Shown here: in pieces, positions 24,471 to 33,861 of the stretch | How the letters are laid out: every line of letters starts with the position of its first letter | Position numbering within the stretch: position 1 is the first letter of the stretch | Assembly: GCA_041748175.1 (NCBI GenBank) | Contig: JBGTDU010000087.1 | Location: 1 to 64,000, forward strand | Origin: JAHEJB01 sp041748175 | GTDB taxonomy: Bacteria; Bacteroidota; Rhodothermia; Rhodothermales; Rubricoccaceae | Length of the DNA stretch: 64,000 nucleotides | Reading direction: 5' to 3' | The notes under the pieces: generated by a model | Seen by the model: only the letters and a program-made list of their open reading frames with translations | Databases searched by the model: none | Told to the model about the DNA's origin: nothing | Translations under genes and position numbers: made by a program

Positions 24471-26525
24471 ATGGCTGAAACGCTCGTGGCCGAACCCTCC
24501 GTCGAAATCACACCGCAGGCCGACGAGGACACCGCCGATCTCGCCGCGCTGGCCGCGCGCACCATTCGCGGCTTGGCGATTGACGCGGTACAAGCGGCGG
24601 AGTCCGGGCACCCCGGACTGCCAATGGGCATGGCCGACGTGGCTACTGTGCTCTGGACGAAGTTCCTCAAGCACAACCCGAAAGACCCCCATTGGCCCGA
24701 CCGCGACCGCTTCGTGCTCTCAGCCGGCCATGGCTCGATGCTGCTTTATAGCCTGCTCCATTTAAGCGGTTACGACCTGCCCCTGACCGAGATCAGGAAC
24801 TTTCGGCAGCTCAAGAGCAAGACGCCGGGCCACCCGGAGAACTTTGTGACTGTAGGCGTGGAGACGACGACGGGGCCGCTCGGGCAGGGCCTCTCGAACG
24901 CCATCGGGATGGCCGTCGCCGAGAAACACCTCGCCGCTGTCTTCAACACGGACGAGCATACGGTCGTGGACCATCACACCTATGTCATCGCGTCCGACGG
25001 GGACCTCATGGAGGGCGTCACGAATGAGGCGTCGTCGCTGGCGGGGCACCTCGGCCTCGGCAAGCTCATCGTTTTCTGGGACGACAACAGCATCTCCATC
25101 GATGGATCGACCGAACTTGCGTTTACCGAGGACGTCCCAGCTCGATACCGGGCGCTTGGCTGGCACGTCATCGGCCCGATTGACGGGCACGACCGCGCGG
25201 CGGTAGAAGACGCGATTCGAGAGGCGCAAGCCGAGACGGACCGCCCCACGCTCATCGACTGCAAGACGACGATAGGCTTTGGGAGTCCGAACCGAGCGGG
25301 CACGGCGAAGGCCCACGGCGAGCCGCTGGGCGAGGAGGAAGTCGCCCTGACGAAAGAGAACCTCGGCATTCCGCTGGAGCCGAAGTTCTTCGTCCCCGAT
25401 GGCGGCGACAGGCTTCTGAAGGAGCAGGCGTTCTCCGGGATGGAAGCGCACTGCAAATGGAGCGGCGTCTTTAACGATTACAAGGAATCCCACCCAGACA
25501 AAGCCGCCGAGTTTGAGCGCCGCTTTTCAGGAGAGCTTCCCGACGATTGGGACTCGGGCATCCCCGAATTTGAGGCGGACGCAAAAGGCCTGGCCACGCG
25601 CGCCGCGAGCGGTAAAGTGCTGGAGGCCATCACCCAGACCCTGCCGGAACTCATCGGTGGGTCGGCGGATCTCTCGGGCTCGGTCAAAACGGAAACGGCC
25701 GCGACGCCGCATCTCACGGTGAGCAATCCAGGCGGACGCTATGTCCACTATGGCGTCCGCGAGCACGCGATGGGTTCGATCATGAACGGCTTCTCGCTGC
25801 ACGGTGGCGTGCGCGGCTATGGTGGCACATTCCTGATCTTCTACGACTACATGCGTCCGCCCGTCCGCCTCGCTGCGCTGATGCGCATCAACCCGATCTA
25901 CGTTTTCACGCATGACTCCATCGGCCTCGGCGAGGACGGTCCCACGCACCAACCCGTAGAGCAGCTTGCCGGGCTCCGCTCCGTGCCCAACTGCTGGGTC
26001 GTCCGCCCGGCGGACGCCAACGAAACAGCGGAGGCCTGGCGCGTGGCCATCAACAGAACCGACGGTCCGACGGCCCTGGCACTTACGCGTCAGAATGTGC
26101 CGACGCTGGACCGCTCGCGCTACGCTTCCGCAGAAGGCGTTCGAAACGGTGGTTATATCCTTTCGGAAGCAGACGGGACACCGGACGTCATCCTCATCGG
26201 GACGGGCTCTGAGGTTCACCTTGCGCTCGAAGCACAGAAGACTTTGGTGTCGGAAGGCATCCGGGCTCGCGTTGTTTCCCTGCCTTGCTGGGGGCTGTTC
26301 GACCAGCAAGACGTGAGCTATCGGAACGAAGTCCTGCCGGCCGAGATCACCGCTCGGGTTGCTGTTGAGGCGGGGACGCCGTTCGGCTGGGAGCGCTACG
26401 TTGGACTGACAGGCAAGATTGTTGGCATCGACCGGTTTGGCGAAAGCGCACCGTATCAGGAGATCTACCAGAGCCTTGGGATCACGGCTGAGGCCGTGGT
26501 TGAGGCGGCGAAAATGTTGCTCTAG
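24471..26525 (+). CDS. tkt: transketolase
   Basis: Transfers two-carbon units between sugar phosphates in the pentose phosphate pathway, using thiamine diphosphate and Mg2+. The 684-residue protein has the normal three-domain order: N-terminal pyrophosphate domain (ESGHPGLPMGMADVA; cofactor motif SDGDLMEGVTNEA), the pyrimidine domain (GVREHAMGSIMNG; HDSIGLGEDGPTHQPVEQLA), and a C-terminal domain (LIGTGSEVHLAL). ATG 24471 is preceded by no clear ribosome-binding site, as is usual here. rpe, the next enzyme of the same pathway, is encoded just downstream. Confidence 0.97.
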   Translation: MAETLVAEPSVEITPQADEDTADLAALAARTIRGLAIDAVQAAESGHPGLPMGMADVATVLWTKFLKHNPKDPHWPDRDRFVLSAGHGSMLLYSLLHLSGYDLPLTEIRNFRQLKSKTPGHPENFVTVGVETTTGPLGQGLSNAIGMAVAEKHLAAVFNTDEHTVVDHHTYVIASDGDLMEGVTNEASSLAGHLGLGKLIVFWDDNSISIDGSTELAFTEDVPARYRALGWHVIGPIDGHDRAAVEDAIREAQAETDRPTLIDCKTTIGFGSPNRAGTAKAHGEPLGEEEVALTKENLGIPLEPKFFVPDGGDRLLKEQAFSGMEAHCKWSGVFNDYKESHPDKAAEFERRFSGELPDDWDSGIPEFEADAKGLATRAASGKVLEAITQTLPELIGGSADLSGSVKTETAATPHLTVSNPGGRYVHYGVREHAMGSIMNGFSLHGGVRGYGGTFLIFYDYMRPPVRLAALMRINPIYVFTHDSIGLGEDGPTHQPVEQLAGLRSVPNCWVVRPADANETAEAWRVAINRTDGPTALALTRQNVPTLDRSRYASAEGVRNGGYILSEADGTPDVILIGTGSEVHLALEAQKTLVSEGIRARVVSLPCWGLFDQQDVSYRNEVLPAEITARVAVEAGTPFGWERYVGLTGKIVGIDRFGESAPYQEIYQSLGITAEAVVEAAKMLL

Positions 26526-26572
26526 CCCGGTTCAGTCATGACTCTTTCCGAGCTTGCTTTCGAGGCAGCGAG

Positions 26573-26680
26573 GGAAATTGGATATGTGCCGTAATGAAAC
26601 GCCCCAATGGGACCGGATTTCTTATCACGTCGTATCCTACAGACGCCGTAAAAGTAGGTGTTGAAATATGGCCCGCGTAA
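26573..26680 (+). pseudogene. C-terminal remnant of a DUF4258-like toxin gene
   Basis: The frame at 26573-26680 reads GNWICAVMKRPNGTGFLITS then YPTDAVKVGVEIWPA and a TAA. The (V)KRPNGTGFLITxYPTD pattern resembles the end of small DUF4258-type proteins, which are often encoded directly before DUF2283 genes, as here (13-bp overlap with the DUF2283 start). Upstream of 26573 the similarity stops, so the 5' part is gone. The family call is moderate at best. Confidence 0.4.
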
Positions 26681-26883
26681 GTGTATATCATGATCGCGAC
26701 GGAAATTCTCTCACCGTCTGGCTCGACGACCCGAGTCAGGAATACGTATGCGAAGAAACGGGGGAAGAGGTTGTCCTGATGAAGGATCGCCACGCGCGCG
26801 TGATTGGCTTCGAAAAGCTGAACTTCTCAGGAGAAGGCGGCGACCTGATGCGTGTAGCTTTCGAGACCGTGGCCAGTCACTGA
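26668..26883 (+). CDS. DUF2283 family protein, possible antitoxin
   Basis: A 71-residue protein with the DUF2283 layout: N-terminal YHDRDGNSLTVWL, a central acidic EETGEEVVLMKD, and VIGFEKLNFS. DUF2283 genes are commonly paired with DUF4258-type partners and suspected to be antitoxins; here the partner appears truncated (26573-26680). The stop codon is directly followed by the rpe start (TGA then ATG), so the gene may be kept through co-transcription with rpe. Confidence 0.75.
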   Translation: MARVSVYHDRDGNSLTVWLDDPSQEYVCEETGEEVVLMKDRHARVIGFEKLNFSGEGGDLMRVAFETVASH

Positions 26884-27588
26884 ATGCCCCGCTTCCACAA
26901 CCACGCCTACCACGACAGCCCCGTGATTCTCGCCGCATCCATTCTCGGCGCCGACTTTGGCCGCCTTGAGGCGCATTCCCGCGAGGCGCTCGACGCCGGT
27001 GCCGAGTGGATTCATGTGGATGTGATGGACGGCCACTTCGTGCCGAACATCTCGCTCGGAGCTCCGGTGATGAAGGATCTCAAGGCGCTGGCCGACGAAA
27101 AAGGCGCACTGCTAGACGTCCACCTGATGATTGAGAATCCTGACCGCTATCTGGAGGACTTTGCCAACGCCGGAGCAAACATCATCACGGTACATCAGGA
27201 AGCTTGCCCTCACCTCCACCGAGCCATTCAGGCCATCAAGGATCTTGGTTGCAAAGCGGGAGTCGCCGTAAACCCGGGCACGCCGGTCTCGGCGTTGGAA
27301 GACGTAGCTGCGGATCTCGATCTGCTTTTGGTGATGTCCGTCAACCCTGGCTTTGCCGGGCAATCGTACATCCCGGCGACGACGGAAAAACTTCGGCGAG
27401 CAAAGCAGCTCCTCCGCACATCAAACTCGAACGCCCTCCTGGAAGTAGACGGCGGCATAACACCCGACAACGCCCGAGAAGCAACCGACGCCGGAGCTGA
27501 TGTGCTCGTGGCGGCGTCAGCTATTTTCCGTGGCGACGTTGCTGAAAACGTCGAGGCCTTCCGCCGCTCGCAGATGCACGTGGTCTGA
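26884..27588 (+). CDS. rpe: ribulose-phosphate 3-epimerase
   Basis: Interconverts ribulose-5-phosphate and xylulose-5-phosphate, feeding transketolase. The 234-residue TIM-barrel protein has all family blocks: ILAASILGADFGRL, the metal-binding HVDVMDGHFVPN, LDVHLMIENPD, the VMSVNPGFAGQSYIP phosphate-site loop, and EVDGGITPDN. Catalytic Asp residues in VDVMDG and EVDGGI are intact. The start abuts the stop of the DUF2283 gene, and tkt is upstream, making a small pentose phosphate group. Confidence 0.96.
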   Translation: MPRFHNHAYHDSPVILAASILGADFGRLEAHSREALDAGAEWIHVDVMDGHFVPNISLGAPVMKDLKALADEKGALLDVHLMIENPDRYLEDFANAGANIITVHQEACPHLHRAIQAIKDLGCKAGVAVNPGTPVSALEDVAADLDLLLVMSVNPGFAGQSYIPATTEKLRRAKQLLRTSNSNALLEVDGGITPDNAREATDAGADVLVAASAIFRGDVAENVEAFRRSQMHVV

Positions 27589-27814
27589 CTTTGGTGATTT
27601 TCTGCTGAACAGCGCCGGTGCGGAAGAACACCGGATAGCGGAGCAAGAATCTACCCGCAGCCAAAAGTGTGTAACCGGTTCGTGCGTCTTGCGGGAAGAT
27701 ATGAGGGCTTCAATGCTTCGTCGGGGAGTGCAAACGCGACGAATCCCGCACCAACGCATCGGTCGTCGATCCTTCCGTCTTCTTGGTATTCCGATTGCCG
27801 CTGGGCAGTTTCAC

Positions 27815-28618
27815 ATGCATCAACAGCACGCCCATACCGACCAATCCGCGCCCTATTCGGCCCTGGGGTTGGACGCGAACGCCGACGAAAATGCGGTTCG
27901 GAGTGCTTTTCGCAGGCTGGCTTTCGAGCTCCATCCGGATAGAAACCATCGTCCGGAAGCCAGGGATGAGTTTCTGCGCGTTCGTGAAGCCTACGAGTTA
28001 CTCATCGACCCGCAGTTCAGGCAGCGTCACGAAGCTGAGATCATCGTCGATCAAATGACGCGGGCCGCTGACGAAGCCACGCGCTCGCGGCCACAGCCAA
28101 CGCCACTCGGAGCGCACTCGCATGAGGTAGTTCCACCTCCTCCACCGCTGCTCCAGCTCCTTGGGTTGGTCGAAGAAAAAGCACTTCGCGCCACAACTAT
28201 CGCGGTCCTGGGAGGCGCCGCCCTCATCGTTCTTGCCGGCGTGCTTGCGTCTCTCTGGCTTGCCATAGGCAGCGCCATATTGGTGGCACTTGCGCTGGCC
28301 ATCTGGTTTTCCAGGGGTAGGGCATCCGACTTACGACTGTATGCACATGGATTCACGGATAGCCGCTGGGAGGAAGCCGGGCGGATCGGTTGGGCCGATG
28401 TGCTACGGCTAGACCCTGATCCTCCGTCGGGGATTCTGGATCTCGAACTCTCAGACGAAGTAGCTGGGATCCTGACTGCAACCAAAAACGCCCCCCGGGG
28501 TGTTCTCGTTCGACAAGGCGGACGTGTCTTCTATCGCCTGCATCTCGGCGATAGTTTTCAGCATGTCGTAGAAATGATCGCGGCGCGCACGGGGTTGGGC
28601 GTCGAACGCACCTGGTAA
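27815..28618 (+). CDS. DnaJ-domain membrane protein
   Basis: A 267-residue protein with an N-terminal J domain (about 10-75) containing the HPD motif needed to stimulate Hsp70 (FELHPDRN), a proline-rich linker (VVPPPPPLLQ) and two adjacent membrane helices (about 125-170). The soluble C-terminal part (about 180-267) has no recognised domain. No glycine-rich or zinc region is present, so it is a specialised co-chaperone that may recruit DnaK to the membrane. ATG 27815 was chosen as it starts just before the J domain. The 226 bp upstream contain no gene. Confidence 0.75.
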   Translation: MHQQHAHTDQSAPYSALGLDANADENAVRSAFRRLAFELHPDRNHRPEARDEFLRVREAYELLIDPQFRQRHEAEIIVDQMTRAADEATRSRPQPTPLGAHSHEVVPPPPPLLQLLGLVEEKALRATTIAVLGGAALIVLAGVLASLWLAIGSAILVALALAIWFSRGRASDLRLYAHGFTDSRWEEAGRIGWADVLRLDPDPPSGILDLELSDEVAGILTATKNAPRGVLVRQGGRVFYRLHLGDSFQHVVEMIAARTGLGVERTW

Positions 28619-28679
28619 TTTAGGGAACGGACGACCCTGATCGAGGTGGGTGGTGCTCACAACAGGGTAGCTTCACGGC

Positions 28680-30938
28680 ATGCCAAGAGTTGCCGACGTT
28701 GTCCCGCTCACGCCTGTCGAAGGAAGGTTTTCGTATACCGTTCCGGCTCCGTTGGAATTGGCGGCCATCGCGGGTTCTCGTGTCGTGGTTCCATTTGGTC
28801 GGAGGAGAGTGATGGGCGTAGTGGTGGATGTCACGGATGCCGAAGCGGAGGGGTTGAAGTCAATCGAGGAGGTCCTTGATGATTCGCCGTCACTCCCCGA
28901 AGAGCTGCTTGTGCTGACTCGCTGGATCGCCGACTACTACGTCAGTTCGTGGGGAGACGTGCTACGGGCAACACTTCCAAAAGGACTAATCTGGTCGCAG
29001 TCTGCCTCTCGAGGCGTGTCGATTCGGGCTAAAATGGTAAGGCATCTCCGAATGGCTGAGGGCGCGAATGTGGAGGCTGTGCTCGTCGATCTGAGAGGTC
29101 AAAAGCAGAAAGCCCTGATTGAAGTGCTCGCCGAAGCGCGAGCTTTCATCCCGCAGGTCGCCGCGCTCCGAGCGAGCGGTGCGTCGGGCGCGACAGCGAA
29201 GGGCCTGATCGGGATGGGCCTGGTGGAGGCCACGGAACTCGAAGTTGAGCGAAGGCCTGATGGGATGGACGACCGCATAGAACCGCCCAACGATGTAGAA
29301 CTCCACGCCTCGCAATCCGCCGCGCTGGACGCAATCTCCAGCGCAATCGCGGCAGAGTCCCAGGCGACCTTTCTGCTCCACGGCGTCACGGGGAGCGGGA
29401 AGACGGAGGTTTACATCCGGGCATTGAGAGAGACGCTGATGCTCGGCAAAGCTGCCATCGTTTTGGTCCCCGAGATAGCCCTGACGCCGCAGACGGTTCG
29501 GCGCTTTCGTGCACACTTCGGCGATCAGGTGACCGTGCTGCATTCCCGCATGAGCGACGGCGAGCGGTTTGATGCATGGCGTGCCATCCGTGAGGGACGC
29601 TACCCCATAGTTATCGGCCCGCGCTCGGCGGTACTCGCTCCGCTTCCGAGCATCGGCCTGATCGTGGTGGACGAGGAGCACGAAACGAGTTACAAACAGT
29701 TCGACCCCGCTCCGCGCTACCATGCGCGCGATGTGGCCGTAATGCGCGCGTACAACAACGGCGCAGTTTGCGTGCTTGGCTCCGCGACGCCCTCACTCGA
29801 AAGTGTTGCGAATGCTCAGGCAGGGAAATACACGCTTCTCCAAATGCTGGAACGTGTACCCGTGAAAGGCCGAGATGCCGCACCGCTGCCTGCTGTGCGC
29901 ATCGTCAATCTGTTGCGCGAAAAGCAGGTCCGGCGTCTGAAAGGTGCGCTGGCCGATGAACTCCGTGAAGCCATCCACGTACGCCTGGAGCGTGGCGAAC
30001 AGATCATCCTCCTGCAAAACCGGCGGGGCTACGCGCCGGTCCTCACGTGCGAAGACTGTGGCCACACGCCCGAATGTCGCGACTGCGCCGTGTCGCTCAC
30101 CTATCACAAGCAGAAGCGCCAACTCCGTTGCCACTATTGCGGACGGACCGAACGAAGGCCAAGCGTCTGCGCCGTTTGCGGATCGTCGGCGCTGGCATTC
30201 CTCGGAGTAGGCACGCAGCGGATTGAGGAGGAGCTTGCCGGGATCTTTCCCACCGCGCGGCTTTTGCGTATGGACTTCGACACGACTTCGCGCAAGGGCG
30301 CGCATCGCGCGATTCTCGATGCCTTCGGGCGGAGAGAAGCCGATATCCTCCTCGGCACGCAGATGGTAGCCAAGGGGCTTGATTTCCCACACGTGACGCT
30401 CGTCGGTGTGGTAGACGCAGACACCGGGATGCTCATGCCCGATTTCCGCGCGACCGAGCGCACCTTTCAATTGCTCGCCCAGGTCTCCGGACGGGCAGGC
30501 CGACACGATCTGCCCGGTGAAGTCATCCTCCAAACCCGAAATCCTGACCATCCGGCGATCCGCTTCGCTCTCGCTCACGACTTCGACGGCTTCGCCAAAC
30601 ACGAAATGGAGGAACGCAAAACGTTCGGCTACCCGCCGTTCGGGCGCATGATTGGCATCGAGTTTAAAGGGTCGGACGAAGCGAGCGTACGACGCTTCGC
30701 CGAAGTGTGGACGGACGAACTGGCAAGAGACGTCAACGGTGCCGCGATCCTCGGCCCCACGCCCGCCTTCGTTGGTCGGGTCAAGCGGCAGTGGCGCTTT
30801 CACACGCTCCTGAAAGCGCCACGGTCAGTTCCGGCGTATGCGTTGGCGGGGTTTGTCCGTGCAACAATTAAGCGCGTTGGTCCTCCAAAGAAAGGGTTCC
30901 GCATCCATGTGGATGTGGATCCCGTCGGTTTGTTTTAA
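28680..30938 (+). CDS. priA: primosomal protein N' (replication restart helicase)
   Basis: A 752-residue superfamily 2 helicase that reloads the replisome at stalled forks. Motifs in order: N-terminal DNA-binding part (PLTPVEGRFSYTVP), Walker A GVTGSGKTE, DEEH box VVDEEHETSYKQ, the zinc-binding insert with paired cysteines (CEDCGHTPECRDC, CHYCG, CAVCG), and helicase motifs V-VI (GTQMVAKGLDFPHV, LAQVSGRAGR). All eight zinc cysteines appear present. It has normal length, and the start MPRVADVVPLTPVEGRFSYT is typical. Confidence 0.96.
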   Translation: MPRVADVVPLTPVEGRFSYTVPAPLELAAIAGSRVVVPFGRRRVMGVVVDVTDAEAEGLKSIEEVLDDSPSLPEELLVLTRWIADYYVSSWGDVLRATLPKGLIWSQSASRGVSIRAKMVRHLRMAEGANVEAVLVDLRGQKQKALIEVLAEARAFIPQVAALRASGASGATAKGLIGMGLVEATELEVERRPDGMDDRIEPPNDVELHASQSAALDAISSAIAAESQATFLLHGVTGSGKTEVYIRALRETLMLGKAAIVLVPEIALTPQTVRRFRAHFGDQVTVLHSRMSDGERFDAWRAIREGRYPIVIGPRSAVLAPLPSIGLIVVDEEHETSYKQFDPAPRYHARDVAVMRAYNNGAVCVLGSATPSLESVANAQAGKYTLLQMLERVPVKGRDAAPLPAVRIVNLLREKQVRRLKGALADELREAIHVRLERGEQIILLQNRRGYAPVLTCEDCGHTPECRDCAVSLTYHKQKRQLRCHYCGRTERRPSVCAVCGSSALAFLGVGTQRIEEELAGIFPTARLLRMDFDTTSRKGAHRAILDAFGRREADILLGTQMVAKGLDFPHVTLVGVVDADTGMLMPDFRATERTFQLLAQVSGRAGRHDLPGEVILQTRNPDHPAIRFALAHDFDGFAKHEMEERKTFGYPPFGRMIGIEFKGSDEASVRRFAEVWTDELARDVNGAAILGPTPAFVGRVKRQWRFHTLLKAPRSVPAYALAGFVRATIKRVGPPKKGFRIHVDVDPVGLF

Positions 30939-30948
30939 GGCATGGCGC

Positions 30949-31824
30949 TTAGAACTCCTCGACGAGAAAACCCATCTTGCCCATCTGGTAATCGCGCATT
31001 GCTTCGAGTATCTCTGTCGTGCTGGACATTACAAATGGGCCGGAGGACACGACGGGCTCGTTTATTGGTTCACCAGCCAGGAGCAGCATTCGGGTTTCTT
31101 CCTCCGCCTTGACAAGGATAGCCCCGCCGTCCTGCGCGAAGTGTGCCAGATGCTCCCCGCCAACGCTTTCATGATCGTTGATTTTGACCGCACCATCGAG
31201 GAGGTAAACGAAGGCATTGAACGAACGTGGCAAATGGAAGGCGTACGCGCCGCCAGATTGGAAAACGGCGTTCAGGGCCAGAATCGGGCTGTACGTGACA
31301 ATGGGCCCATCAATCTCTTCGAGACGACCAGCTACGATCTGAATCGATACTTTACCATCGTCGGTCGTGAGGAAAGGAATCTCCTCCCGCTGCAGCCCCT
31401 GGTAGCGCGGTTGTACACCCTTGTGCTCCGCTGGCAGATTGATCCATAGTTGGATGATCTCCTGCTTTCCACCCGAATCCGTCAAGGTTTGTGGCGGGCG
31501 TTCGCTGTGGATAATGCCCATCCCGGCCGTCATCCATTGCACGCCACTTTCGTTGATCACGTTGTTGTTGCCGCGCGAATCGCGGTGATGGACGCCGCCC
31601 TGATAGATAAACGTCACCGGCTCGAAGCCACGATGAGGATGCGGACCGACGCCTTCATCATTGGGCTGGCTACCCGCAATGATGTCGCTACTGGCGTGGT
31701 GCAATAACAGAAAGGGATCCACATGTTCGAGGCTCGGATGTGGAAGGGCTTGCTTCACGTGGAGCCCACCCATGTTCAGCGCTTGGGCTGGGATGACGTT
31801 GAGGAGCGATCGATATGATGTCAT
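30949..31824 (-). CDS. pirin family protein
   Basis: A 291-residue bicupin of the pirin family. The metal-binding set is visible in the N-terminal cupin: HPHRGFEPVTFIYQG and GIIHSE, supplying the His and Glu ligands. Some bacterial pirins have quercetin dioxygenase activity, others regulate enzymes; which applies cannot be seen. The C-terminal pirin domain (about 175-285) is complete. ATG 31824 (MTSYRSLLNVIPAQALNMGG) is preferred to an upstream in-frame start. It is convergent with priA, with only 10 bp between the stops. Confidence 0.88.
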   Translation of the reverse strand: MTSYRSLLNVIPAQALNMGGLHVKQALPHPSLEHVDPFLLLHHASSDIIAGSQPNDEGVGPHPHRGFEPVTFIYQGGVHHRDSRGNNNVINESGVQWMTAGMGIIHSERPPQTLTDSGGKQEIIQLWINLPAEHKGVQPRYQGLQREEIPFLTTDDGKVSIQIVAGRLEEIDGPIVTYSPILALNAVFQSGGAYAFHLPRSFNAFVYLLDGAVKINDHESVGGEHLAHFAQDGGAILVKAEEETRMLLLAGEPINEPVVSSGPFVMSSTTEILEAMRDYQMGKMGFLVEEF

Positions 31825-31982
31825 GACGAATGAAATAATGTAGGGGGCCGAATCATTGTACGCCCGCCGGTTCCGGGAATGCCGAGTGGACATTTCCACA
31901 ACCGCTTCGCACGATCCCGGAACCCACGGGCTATCTTCGGCGCTCGCTGATCGTCCCGCAATGCGGGTTCTATCGGTACCAT

Positions 31983-32093
31983 GAGGGCAAGTCCCGTACG
32001 GCTAGCTCCCTCTGAATCCCGTCAGGGCCGGAAGGCAGCAGCGGTAGGAGGTCGATGCAGCGCGATACGGATCGCTTGCCCTCACTTTTGTCT
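31983..32093 (+). ncRNA. ffs: signal recognition particle RNA, small bacterial type
   Basis: Contains the conserved SRP RNA apical core GTCAGGGCCGGAAGGCAGCA followed by GCGGTA at 32021-32046, which binds Ffh. Flanking arms pair as a long hairpin: GAGGGCAAG at 31983-31991 with CTTGCCCTC at 32085-32093, and GCTCCC with GGAGGT inside. The length of about 111 nt fits the 4.5S class without the Alu domain. Ends are estimated from the terminal stem. It lies just upstream of the geranylgeranyl-reductase-like gene on the same strand. Confidence 0.93.
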
Positions 32094-32154
32094 TCGTCCG
32101 GCTAGCCCGCCGTCGCAAGGGTCGGCATTTGCCGGGATGCGCTCAGTGGATCAT

Positions 32155-33372
32155 ATGTACGACGCCATTATCGTAGGGGCAGGCCCGGGAGGCGCTACGG
32201 CCGCGACCGTCATGGCGCGGCGCGGCCTCAAGCCACTGCTTATCGACCGCGATGCCTTCCCGCGCGACAAGGTTTGCGGCGATGCGTTGAGTGGCAAAAC
32301 GGTCGACGTGATGAAGCGGCTCGGGATGATCGAAGCGCTGCAGGCGGTTTCTCAACTCGACTCCTGGGGCGTCACCTTTTCTGGTCCTCTTGGCGACGAG
32401 GTGGCCATTCCATTCACCAAGGCGCTCGATAAACCCATCGCGCCGGGCTTTGTGTGCGACCGCGTGACGTTTGATCACCTGGTTTTTCAGCAAGCGGTTG
32501 AGTCCGGTGCCGAGATCTGGACAGAGGCAATGGTTACGGGCCTTCTCCGCGACGGCGAGAAAGTCGTCGGCGTCACGGTGAAACGGAATGGCACCGAACA
32601 GGAGGTACGCGCGCCAATCACGGTGGGCGCCGACGGAGCCTATTCGGTCGTCGTTCGCGAACTTGGAATGGACCAGCTCCACGAGGAGCACTATTGCGCA
32701 GGACTCCGGTGGTATTGGGAAGGCGTGACCGGTTTCCATGAACTCAACCATATCGAAATCCACTTCGTCGACGAGTCAATCCCGGGCTACTTCTGGATTT
32801 TCCCGATGGCGGACGGCAAGGCCAATGTGGGCCTGGGAATGCTATCGAGCGTGGTGAAGAAGAAGGATCTCAAGCTGAAGCCCTTGCTCGAACGCCTCGT
32901 CGAACATCCGCGATTCAAGCATCGGTTCGCCAACGCAAAGCCGATCGACAAAATCCGAGGCTGGGGCTTACCGCTGGGTTCGAGGCCGCGCCAGATGTCG
33001 GGCGATGGATGGCTGCTTCTTGGCGACGCCGCCAGTCTGATCGATCCGTTCACCGGCGAGGGCATCGGCAACGCGATGGTCTCGGCAGAGAAAGCTGTTG
33101 AGTGGGTTGCGAGGGCCAAGGAGGCCAACGATTTCTCCGGGCGGTTTCTGGGTGGCTACGACAAAGACGTGATGGCTTACCTCGGGAACGAACTCAGGAT
33201 CAGCCATGGCATGCAGAGGCTCGGTAAGTGGAAGTGGCTCCTGAACAAGGTCATTCAGAAAGCGAGCCGATCCGAGGAACTCGCCGACGCCATTTCAATG
33301 ATGTTTGACGACGAAAGCGAGCGCAAGAAGCTGGTCTCGCCGATGTTCTATCTGCGGGTCTTGACGGCGTAA
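32155..33372 (+). CDS. geranylgeranyl reductase family FAD-dependent oxidoreductase
   Basis: A 405-residue flavoprotein with the N-terminal dinucleotide-binding motif GAGPGGATAATVMARRG, the RDAFPRDKVCGDALSG substrate-side block and the second FAD motif LLGDAASLIDPFTGEGIGNA. Relatives reduce isoprenoid chains of quinones, chlorophylls or lipids, or act on other hydrophobic substrates; the substrate here is not known. ATG 32155 (MYDAIIVGAGPGG) is the natural start. It follows the SRP RNA by 62 bp. Confidence 0.85.
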   Translation: MYDAIIVGAGPGGATAATVMARRGLKPLLIDRDAFPRDKVCGDALSGKTVDVMKRLGMIEALQAVSQLDSWGVTFSGPLGDEVAIPFTKALDKPIAPGFVCDRVTFDHLVFQQAVESGAEIWTEAMVTGLLRDGEKVVGVTVKRNGTEQEVRAPITVGADGAYSVVVRELGMDQLHEEHYCAGLRWYWEGVTGFHELNHIEIHFVDESIPGYFWIFPMADGKANVGLGMLSSVVKKKDLKLKPLLERLVEHPRFKHRFANAKPIDKIRGWGLPLGSRPRQMSGDGWLLLGDAASLIDPFTGEGIGNAMVSAEKAVEWVARAKEANDFSGRFLGGYDKDVMAYLGNELRISHGMQRLGKWKWLLNKVIQKASRSEELADAISMMFDDESERKKLVSPMFYLRVLTA

Positions 33373-33549
33373 GGGCGATCCCGACGGCGGAGAAAGAGCG
33401 GCCTTGGGGAATTGTGGCGATGGAAGTCCGAAATAGGGAGGAAGCGCCACACGCGTCCAGCCACAAGATCCAAACTCTTCGCGCTCTCCTGACGAACCGA
33501 AATGGGCTCGACGGGTAATTTGGAGCCCTCTTCAACCTTCTATTCGCAC

Positions 33550-33861
33550 ATGATCGCCTCGACCTTCATCCTTGCGCAGGCAGCGCGCGGCTTCGACCCC
33601 TCCTTCTTCATCATGATGGGGTTGATCTTCGTGGTCTTCTACTTTTTCATCATCCGCCCGCAGCGGAAGCGCGAGGATCAGCGGAAGCAGATGATTAGCG
33701 CGGTTCAAAAGGGCGACAAAATTGTTACCGCAGGCGGAATCCACGCTACGGTCATCAAGGTCGAAGACACGAGCGTCCTTGCGCAGGTCGACGAGAATGT
33801 GAAGCTGCGTTTTGAGAAAAGCGCAATTTCTGCGGTTCCTTCGCAGAGCACGGACGCCTAG
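33550..33861 (+). CDS. yajC: preprotein translocase subunit YajC
   Basis: A 103-residue inner-membrane protein associated with SecDF. It has one transmembrane helix (FIMMGLIFVVFYFFIIRPQR, about residues 19-38) followed by the conserved RPQRKREDQRKQM and KGDKIVTAGGIHATV blocks. The stop codon TAG at 33859-33861 lies within the CTAG target site of the 158-bp MITE inserted right behind it. ATG 33550 gives the normal length. secD and secF are not in the window. Confidence 0.93.
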   Translation: MIASTFILAQAARGFDPSFFIMMGLIFVVFYFFIIRPQRKREDQRKQMISAVQKGDKIVTAGGIHATVIKVEDTSVLAQVDENVKLRFEKSAISAVPSQSTDA

